Part shown: positions 58,407-64,000 of the stretch, piece by piece | How positions within the stretch are numbered: the stretch's first letter is position 1 | Layout of the letters: every line of letters begins with the position of its first letter | From: Reyranella sp. | Lineage (GTDB): Bacteria > Pseudomonadota > Alphaproteobacteria > Reyranellales > Reyranellaceae | Direction: 5' to 3' | DNA length: 64,000 bases | Assembly (NCBI RefSeq): GCF_004297405.1 | Contig: NZ_SCVC01000043.1 | Span: forward strand, 32,001 to 96,000 | The notes under the pieces: generated by a model | Seen by the model: the letters and a program-made list of their open reading frames with translations, nothing else | Databases searched by the model: none | What the model was told of the DNA's origin: nothing | Made by a program: the position numbers and the translations under genes

Positions 58407-59267
58407 TCAGTGCCGCACCCTCTCACGGTGCAGGATGTAGAGGCCGGAACCCACGATCACCACGATGCCCGCGATGGCAAGCGCGTTGGGCACCTCGCCC
58501 CAGACGACGTAGCCGATGCCCAGCGCCCACAGGATCGAGGAGTAGCGGAACGACGCCATGACCGAGATCTCGCCGCCCGAGCGCAGCGCAACCACGAGGA
58601 ACTGGTAACCGGCAGCGAGCAACAGCGACGAAGCGACGATGTAGCCGAGACCGCGCCAGTCCATCGGCTGCCAGCCTTCGATGAGGGCCCAGACGCAGCC
58701 GACAAAAGCGACGCCGAGTGCCGTCGTGAACGAGACGACCAGGGTCGGCACCGCAGGCGGCAGGTAGCGGGCGATGATGTCACGGAAGGCGCCGATCAAC
58801 GTCGCCAGCAGCACCAGCCAGGTCCAGGCATTGATGTCGCCGGGACGCGGCTGGATCACCAGCAGGACGCCCAGGAAACCGACGGTCACCGCGGTCCAGC
58901 GCCGCCAGCGCACATCCTCCTTGAGGATCAGCACGGCCAGCACTGTCAGCACCAACGGGGTCGAGAGATTGATGGCCGTGGCGATGGCGAAGGGGATCTG
59001 GAACAGCGCGATCAGGTAGAAGATCGCCGCCCCCGACTCCAGGCCGCCGCGCAGCATTACAAGGGGATGCACGGCCAGCCTGAGATGGCGCCAGGCGCCG
59101 CTCACCAGCAGGGCGAGGCCACACCAGAGAGTGGCGAACAGGCCGCGCACGCCGATTGCCTGGACGGACGGGATGGACTCGGCGGCGAGCTTGATCAGCG
59201 CATCGTTGAAGATGAAGACCACCACCGACGCCGCCATCGCAAGGATGCCGCGCGTGTTGTCGACCAT
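58407..59267 (-). CDS. EamA/DMT-family transporter
   Basis: A 286-residue inner-membrane protein with ten predicted helices in two EamA repeats (about 8-130 and 145-280). The second repeat begins near LVLLATLIGAFRDIIARYLP. Family members export amino acids, nucleosides or drugs; the substrate is unknown. It converges with the LysR gene and lies nine bases beyond the EVE gene on the same strand. Confidence 0.88.
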   Translation of the reverse strand: MVDNTRGILAMAASVVVFIFNDALIKLAAESIPSVQAIGVRGLFATLWCGLALLVSGAWRHLRLAVHPLVMLRGGLESGAAIFYLIALFQIPFAIATAINLSTPLVLTVLAVLILKEDVRWRRWTAVTVGFLGVLLVIQPRPGDINAWTWLVLLATLIGAFRDIIARYLPPAVPTLVVSFTTALGVAFVGCVWALIEGWQPMDWRGLGYIVASSLLLAAGYQFLVVALRSGGEISVMASFRYSSILWALGIGYVVWGEVPNALAIAGIVVIVGSGLYILHRERVRH

Positions 59268-59276
59268 GTTTGATCG

Positions 59277-59684
59277 CTAGGCGGCAGCCATCTTCATGAT
59301 CATCTTCCACTGCTCGTCGCTCACCGGTACGACAGAGAGGCGCGATTGGCGGACAAGGCCGAAATCCTTGAGCCTGGGGTCGGCCTTGATGGCCGCGAGC
59401 GTCACCGGCGTCTTCACCGGCTCGACCGCCTTCACGTCGACGGTGACGGCTTTGCCTTCCTTGTCGGTGGGATCGGGATAGGCGGTCTTCACCACCTCGG
59501 CGATGCCGACGATCTCCTTGCCCTCGTTGGAGTGATAGAAGAAGCAGCGATCGCCGACCTTCATTGCCTTCAGATTGATCGCGGCCTGAGCGTTGCGCAC
59601 GCCGGTCCAGGAGGTTTTCTTCTCCTTCACGAACTGCGCCCAGCCATACACAGACGGCTCCGACTTGATGAGCCAATGCGCCAT
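59277..59684 (-). CDS. EVE-domain protein
   Basis: A 135-residue PUA-like protein that starts MAHWLIKSEPSVYGWAQFVK, with WTGVRNAQAAINLKAMKVGD and FFYHSNEGKEIVGIAEV, the full EVE fold. EVE domains bind modified bases in RNA or DNA. The domain fills the whole protein. It follows gpsA by nine bases, an order that is common in alphaproteobacteria. Confidence 0.92.
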   Translation of the reverse strand: MAHWLIKSEPSVYGWAQFVKEKKTSWTGVRNAQAAINLKAMKVGDRCFFYHSNEGKEIVGIAEVVKTAYPDPTDKEGKAVTVDVKAVEPVKTPVTLAAIKADPRLKDFGLVRQSRLSVVPVSDEQWKMIMKMAAA

Positions 59685-59693
59685 TGTTTCCCC

Positions 59694-60683
59694 CTACTCG
59701 CCTTCGCGGCGCAATGGACGCGCCAGCAAGGCGCGGATCGCTTCGTCGAGACCCGCGCCGTGATGCAGGATAGCATCGACGGCCGCGCAAATGGGCATCT
59801 CGATGTCGAACTTGGCGGCACGTGCCAGCACTGCCGGCGCTGTCGCCGCGCCCTCGACGACCTGGCGGCGTCCTTCCATGTAGGCGGCGAGGCTCGTTCC
59901 CTTGCCGAGGGCAGCCCCCAGCGAGCGATTGCGCGATAGCGGACCGTGGCAGGTCAGCACGAGATCGCCGAGACCGCTGAGTCCTGTGAGCGTCTCGAGA
60001 TTGGCGCCCATGGCGAGGCCAAGCCGCGCCATCTCCGCAAAGCCACGCGTGATCAGCGCGGCGGCGGCGTTGTGGCCAAGCCCACGGCCCTCGACGATGC
60101 CGGCCGCGATCGCGAGCACGTTCTTCACCGCACCGCCCAGCGACACGCCGGTCACATCGTCGGTCCAGTACGGCCGGAACATGCCGGCGGCCAGTGCGCC
60201 CGCGAGGTCGCGGCCCAGCGCGGCATCATGGGTGGCGATACTGACCGCGGTCGGCAGGCCCTGTACCGCCTCCTCCGCGAAGCTCGGCCCCGAGAGCATG
60301 GCGACCGCCCGCCCTGGCAAGACCTCCGCCAAGACTTCCGGCATCAGGAGGCCGGTCGACGCTTCGATGCCCTTGGCGCAGATCACCACGGGCGAGGCGC
60401 CCGGCAGGTCGCGTGCAACGGCGCGCAACGCCTGGGCGGGGCAGACGAGCAGGATCGCATCGCAGGCAGCGAGCGCGCGAAGGTTCGCGGCGGCCTCGAT
60501 GCCGGCGTCGAGCGACTGCCCCGGCAGGTAGACCTCGTTGCTGCGCTCGCGCGCGACGGCCTGCGAAACAGAAGGATCGCGCGACCACAAGGTCACCTTG
60601 CAGCCTGCGCGGCGGGCAAGACAGGCGAGCGCCGTGCCCCAGGCACCGCCGCCCACGACGCCGATATGATCGAACGTACTCAC
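59694..60683 (-). CDS. gpsA: NAD(P)-dependent glycerol-3-phosphate dehydrogenase
   Basis: A 329-residue enzyme reducing dihydroxyacetone phosphate to sn-glycerol 3-phosphate for phospholipid synthesis. The nucleotide-binding loop is VVGGGAWGTALACLARRAG (about 9-27), and AIAAGIVEGRGLGHNAAAAL (about 190-210) with its lysine in LGGAVKNVLA forms the catalytic site. The start overlaps the stop of the 2OG-oxygenase gene as ATGA. Confidence 0.95.
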   Translation of the reverse strand: MSTFDHIGVVGGGAWGTALACLARRAGCKVTLWSRDPSVSQAVARERSNEVYLPGQSLDAGIEAAANLRALAACDAILLVCPAQALRAVARDLPGASPVVICAKGIEASTGLLMPEVLAEVLPGRAVAMLSGPSFAEEAVQGLPTAVSIATHDAALGRDLAGALAAGMFRPYWTDDVTGVSLGGAVKNVLAIAAGIVEGRGLGHNAAAALITRGFAEMARLGLAMGANLETLTGLSGLGDLVLTCHGPLSRNRSLGAALGKGTSLAAYMEGRRQVVEGAATAPAVLARAAKFDIEMPICAAVDAILHHGAGLDEAIRALLARPLRREGE

Positions 60684-61315
60684 AGGCTGAGATTGAAGGC
60701 GATGGAGATGCGTTGCTCAGCCCCGAGATAAGGCCGCACCTGATGCAACAGCCACGCCGGGAACATCACCAGCCGACCGGCCTTGGGCACAATCGTCTGG
60801 TTGGTACCGGCCGAGAGGCCGCCGGGCAGTGCAAAGGCTAGGTGCGGCGCATACATGGCCGGCGCCGGTCCGCGCGGATCCATGAATTCGAGTTCGCCCC
60901 CCAACGCCGGATGGGCTGAGACGCCACCGTCATCGACGTAATAGACGCCCGACCAGAAGCTGCCGGGATGGGAATGGAATTCGTTGCCGTGGCCGCTGCG
61001 GTTGATGTTCGCCCACATATTGGCCTGCCACAGGATGGCGACGGGCTTGCCCGTCCGATCCGTGGTGATGCGATTGGCGATGTTGCGCGCGATCGCCAGC
61101 AGCTTGACCGCCGGGGCTCCGGCCCACTTGTCGAGATCGAGGGACGACTGCCAGCCGCCGAGCGTACTGCGGGACTCGCTGGGCTGCTCAGCTTCGCGCT
61201 TCAGCAGCACCGGCAGCAACGCGGCGTTGAGCTGCGTGCCGTCCGGCAGATCGACAACGATGATCGGCGTGGCGAACGCCGCGACTGTTTCAAAGGCAAG
61301 CGATGAGCTGCTCAT
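60680..61315 (-). CDS. 2OG-Fe(II) oxygenase-family protein
   Basis: A 211-residue protein of the putative dioxygenase family with His and Asp ligands in EFHSHPGSFWSGVYYVDDGG (about 110-129) and the distal His and Arg in FPAWLLHQVRPY and EQRISIAF near the C terminus. It would use oxygen and 2-oxoglutarate to hydroxylate an unknown target. It lies between tsaD and gpsA with an ATGA overlap to gpsA. This is an unusual insertion in an otherwise conserved gene block. Confidence 0.85.
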   Translation of the reverse strand: MSSSSLAFETVAAFATPIIVVDLPDGTQLNAALLPVLLKREAEQPSESRSTLGGWQSSLDLDKWAGAPAVKLLAIARNIANRITTDRTGKPVAILWQANMWANINRSGHGNEFHSHPGSFWSGVYYVDDGGVSAHPALGGELEFMDPRGPAPAMYAPHLAFALPGGLSAGTNQTIVPKAGRLVMFPAWLLHQVRPYLGAEQRISIAFNLSL

Positions 61316-61324
61316 GCGCCCATC

Positions 61325-62383
61325 CTATACGCGATTGGCCGTCGTCGCGGTCGGATCGAGGGGCCAACGTGGACGCGGGCGGAAGTCGAGAGCATCCACG
61401 CGGCCGAGCCGCAGCCGCTCGACGCCGGCCCAGGCGATCATCGCGCCGTTATCGGTGCAGAGGCGGACCGGCGGCGCCACCAGCCTCGCGCCATGCGCTG
61501 CCGCCGCCTCTTCCAATCGACCGCGCAGATAGACGTTGGCCGCGACACCGCCCGCCACCACGAGTGTGGGCATCGGCGCCAGCTTCAAGGCGTTGGTGCA
61601 GCGATCGACGAAGACATCGCCCACGGTACGCTGGAAGGAGGCGCAAAGATCGGCCACGGCACGCGGATCGTTGGCATCGAGTTTCTCCACCGTCTGGCGC
61701 ACCGCCGTCTTCAGGCCCGAGAAAGAGAAATCGCAGCCGGGCTTGCGCCACATCGGCCGCGGCAGATTGAAACGCTTGGGGTCTCCGCCCGCTGCCGCCT
61801 TCTCGACCGCCGGTCCGCCGGGAAAGCCGAGGCCCAGGAGCTTGGCGGTCTTGTCGAAGCACTCACCCGCCGCATCGTCGATGGTGGTGCCGAGCCGCGT
61901 GAAATCACCGGGGCCGCGCACCGTGAGAAGCTGGCAGTGCCCGCCCGACACCAGCAGCAGAAGATAAGGAAACTCGACCGGCTCGGTGAGCCGCACGGAC
62001 AGCGCGTGACCTTCGAGGTGATTGATCGCCAGGAAGGGCTTGTCATGGGCGAAAGCCAGCGCCTTGCCGGTCATCACGCCCACCATGACGCCGCCGATCA
62101 GCCCCGGCCCGCCGGTTGCGGCAATGCCGTCGAGATCGGCAAGGCCGACGCCTGCTTCGGCGAGCGCCTGCTCGATCAAGCCATCGATCCGCTCCAGATG
62201 GGCGCGTGCAGCAATTTCCGGCACCACGCCGCCGAATCGGCGATGCTCGGTGAGCTGGCTGTAGATCGTGTTCGACAGGATCTTGCCGACCGGCCCCATC
62301 CCGCCAGGACCTGCCCCGGCCGGCCCGTCGACCACGGCGACGGCCGTTTCGTCGCAGCTCGTTTCGATGCCCAGCACCAACAT
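61325..62383 (-). CDS. tsaD: tRNA N6-threonylcarbamoyladenosine transferase TsaD
   Basis: A 352-residue ASKHA-fold protein that completes the t6A modification at A37 of ANN-decoding tRNAs. It starts LVLGIETSCDETAVAVVDG, has the metal-binding histidines in ARAHLERID (about 109) and INHLEGHALS (about 136-139), and GGDPKRFNLPRP in the middle. The gene diverges from hemC, the classic alphaproteobacterial arrangement. Confidence 0.96.
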   Translation of the reverse strand: MLVLGIETSCDETAVAVVDGPAGAGPGGMGPVGKILSNTIYSQLTEHRRFGGVVPEIAARAHLERIDGLIEQALAEAGVGLADLDGIAATGGPGLIGGVMVGVMTGKALAFAHDKPFLAINHLEGHALSVRLTEPVEFPYLLLLVSGGHCQLLTVRGPGDFTRLGTTIDDAAGECFDKTAKLLGLGFPGGPAVEKAAAGGDPKRFNLPRPMWRKPGCDFSFSGLKTAVRQTVEKLDANDPRAVADLCASFQRTVGDVFVDRCTNALKLAPMPTLVVAGGVAANVYLRGRLEEAAAAHGARLVAPPVRLCTDNGAMIAWAGVERLRLGRVDALDFRPRPRWPLDPTATTANRV

Positions 62384-62428
62384 GCGGGTCTTCTGGCATG
62401 ACGCGACTGCTTACGCTAGAGCAGCGCC

Positions 62429-63355
62429 ATGACGGCTCCCCTTCTCCGGCTCGGCACGCGCGGCAGCCGGCTCGCGCTCACTCAGGCCGGCCTGGTCCGC
62501 GACGCCCTGGCCAAGGCCGTGCCGGCCCTTGCCGTGCCCGATGCCATCGAGATCGTGGCCATCAAGACCACCGGCGATGCGATCCAGGACCGCCCGCTTT
62601 CGGAGGCCGGCGGCAAGGGCCTGTTCGTCAAGGAGATCGAGGAAGCGATGTTCTCCGGCCGTATCGATGCGGCCGTGCACAGCATGAAGGACATGCCGAC
62701 GGAACAGCCGGCCGGCCTTGTCATCTCTGCCTTCCTGCCACGCGAAGATACGCGCGACGTGCTGATCGCAGGCGATGTGACGCGTATCGCTGACCTCCCC
62801 AAAGGAGCGATCGTCGGCACCTCCGCCCTGCGCCGCCGCGCGCTGCTGCTGCACCGGCGGCCTGACCTCGAGATCGTGACCTTGCGGGGCAACGTCGAAA
62901 CGCGGCTGGCCAAACGCGAAGCCGGCATCGTGCAGGCGACGATCCTGGCGCTGGCCGGGTTGAAGCGCCTCGGCATGGCGCATGTCGGCGCGCCGATCCC
63001 GGAAGACGAGATGCTGCCTGCCGTCGGCCAGGGCGCGGTCTGTATCGAAGCGCGCGCCGACGATGCCCGGACACGCGGCTGGCTGGCCGCCATCGATCAC
63101 GCCACGACGTCGGTCTGCGTCAGTGCCGAGCACGCGATGCTGGCGGTGCTCGATGGTTCCTGCCGCACGCCGATTGCCGGACATGCGGTGCTGATCGGCG
63201 ACAACCTGCATCTGCGCGGTCTGATCGCCCGGCCCGATGGTTCAGAGGTGATCTTCGCCGAGCGCCGCGGCAGTGCCACGGACGCCGAAGCCATGGGCCG
63301 CGATGCCGGCCAGGAGCTGAAGCGTAAAGGCGGGCCAGACTTCTTTTCGACCTGA
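62429..63355 (+). CDS. hemC: Porphobilinogen deaminase (hydroxymethylbilane synthase)
   Basis: A 308-residue enzyme that joins four porphobilinogens for heme and B12 synthesis. Motifs are LRLGTRGSRLALTQAGLV at the N terminus, VHSMKDMPTEQPAGLVISAF, the GNVETRLAKREAG loop, and the dipyrromethane-carrying Cys in LDGSCRTPIAGHA (about 241). The length and motifs are normal. Confidence 0.96.
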   Translation: MTAPLLRLGTRGSRLALTQAGLVRDALAKAVPALAVPDAIEIVAIKTTGDAIQDRPLSEAGGKGLFVKEIEEAMFSGRIDAAVHSMKDMPTEQPAGLVISAFLPREDTRDVLIAGDVTRIADLPKGAIVGTSALRRRALLLHRRPDLEIVTLRGNVETRLAKREAGIVQATILALAGLKRLGMAHVGAPIPEDEMLPAVGQGAVCIEARADDARTRGWLAAIDHATTSVCVSAEHAMLAVLDGSCRTPIAGHAVLIGDNLHLRGLIARPDGSEVIFAERRGSATDAEAMGRDAGQELKRKGGPDFFST

Positions 63356-63361
63356 GCCGAC

Positions 63362-64000
63362 CTATTCCTTCTGGCAGACGAAGGCGTAACCCGGGAACAG
63401 GCCGGACTTCTCGCGCTCCAACTGTTCCCAGCTCGCGAGATCCGACAGGGTGGGTTCGTTGCGAAAGCGCGACGCGTAGAGCGCCAGGGGGCCGGCACCC
63501 GCATCGGCGCGCTGCGAGGCCCCGACATTGAACTCGAAACCGAGAAACTTGAGGCCACTGCCTTCGAGCAGGCTGCGCACGCGCGAGACGGTGAAGCGAT
63601 GCTCCTGCACGTGGAAGCAGAGATCGCGCAGCAGACTCGCGCTCCAGAAATCTTCCCAGTCGGTGAGCGCGCGCAGCCGCCGCCATTCGCCCGTCATCAC
63701 CTTGCGGCGAAACTCGCGCAGTCCATCGAGTGTAGAAGGCAGGCGTGCCGCCTCGATGTCGCGTCGAGCTTTCACGACGATGCTGCGGGCGCTCTCGCCA
63801 TAGAGGCCCAAGCGCAGAAAGGCGCCAGGGCGCAGCACCGACACGATCGCCAACAGGCCGGCGCGAGGATCAGCCATGTGATGCAGGACGCCGACGCATT
63901 CCGCATGGTCGAAGGTGCGACCAAGCTTGCTCAGATCGAGAATGTCGCCGCGCAAGAACTCGATGTTGTCGATGCCGTAGCGTCCGGCCATGCGCTTGCC
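63362..64000 (-). CDS. Class I SAM-dependent methyltransferase (cut by window end)
   Basis: At least 209 residues are visible. The N-terminal part with the SAM-binding loop lies beyond base 64000. Visible are the motif II/III region IEFLRGDILDLSKLGRTFDH, AECVGVLHHMADPRAGLLAI and LRPGAFLRLGLYGE, then a specific helical C terminus with a WEDFWSASLLRDLCFHVQEH stretch. The pattern fits methyltransferases with a variable target, often of the 11/12 type. It converges with hemC. Confidence 0.8.
   Translation of the reverse strand, partial: GKRMAGRYGIDNIEFLRGDILDLSKLGRTFDHAECVGVLHHMADPRAGLLAIVSVLRPGAFLRLGLYGESARSIVVKARRDIEAARLPSTLDGLREFRRKVMTGEWRRLRALTDWEDFWSASLLRDLCFHVQEHRFTVSRVRSLLEGSGLKFLGFEFNVGASQRADAGAGPLALYASRFRNEPTLSDLASWEQLEREKSGLFPGYAFVCQKE

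Noticed and set aside
1..64000. CRISPR arrays, rRNA genes or insertion sequences
   Set aside because: No regularly spaced repeats, rRNA sequence or transposase motif was seen.

Overview
The window is a GC-rich chromosomal segment from an alphaproteobacterium. The conserved block hemC / tsaD-gpsA, the order rsmI-yraN-(SirB1-like)-gshB, the lone Bug-type binding protein beside a CaiB-type CoA transferase, and the fecI-fecR-receptor unit all fit that class. A Reyranella- or Bradyrhizobium-like genome is a guess from protein style, not a database result.

Bases 1-7119 are the right end of an integrated element of visibly lower GC. A tyrosine recombinase reads away from a tRNA-Arg(CCT) whose CCA end borders the element. 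Its cargo is small unknown genes, a gamma-glutamylcyclotransferase-like protein, a Gp88-type phage gene broken by one base, and decayed relics.

From 7.2 to 14 kb come an acyl-CoA synthetase divergent from an enoyl-CoA hydratase, then a YiaV/YiaW-like membrane pair, a DUF1254 protein and an outer-membrane MetA-pathway-like protein. From 14 to 21.3 kb is an iron-uptake cluster: Fur-family regulator, DUF4198, PepSY and DUF3649 proteins, TonB receptor with a signalling domain, FecR and FecI. It is driven by a promoter carrying a perfect 7-1-7 Fur-type box. From 21.3 to 25.7 kb is a sulfur operon (binding protein, permease, ATPase, small protein, serine acetyltransferase) headed by an unannotated 16-residue leader peptide with five cysteines. 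At 25.8-27.5 kb lie a decayed DUF4114 gene and a divergent pair, a DnaA-C-like protein and an XRE/S24 repressor, around two operator-like dyads.

From 27.5 to 36.2 kb is a vitamin B12 region. btuB, a nitrilase-like gene, btuF, btuC and btuD follow a cobalamin riboswitch. A second, inverted copy of the same promoter-riboswitch-leader unit sits 1 kb away and drives a fatty-acyl-AMP ligase. Between them lies a conserved unknown gene. Both copies carry the same upstream reading frame, which in the btuB copy overlaps the btuB start by ATGA. This is the most interesting part of the window.

The rest is mostly housekeeping: mqo, a ThrE-like exporter, fumC, arfB, gshB, yraN, rsmI, a LppC-like lipoprotein, two 2Fe-2S ferredoxin-type proteins (one fused to a CbiX-like domain), a diaminopropionate ammonia-lyase-like enzyme, a creatininase-family enzyme and tex. 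Then come a LysR-controlled CoA-transferase/Bug/enoyl-CoA hydratase group and an EamA transporter, and finally EVE, gpsA, a 2OG-oxygenase, tsaD, hemC and a methyltransferase cut by the window end.
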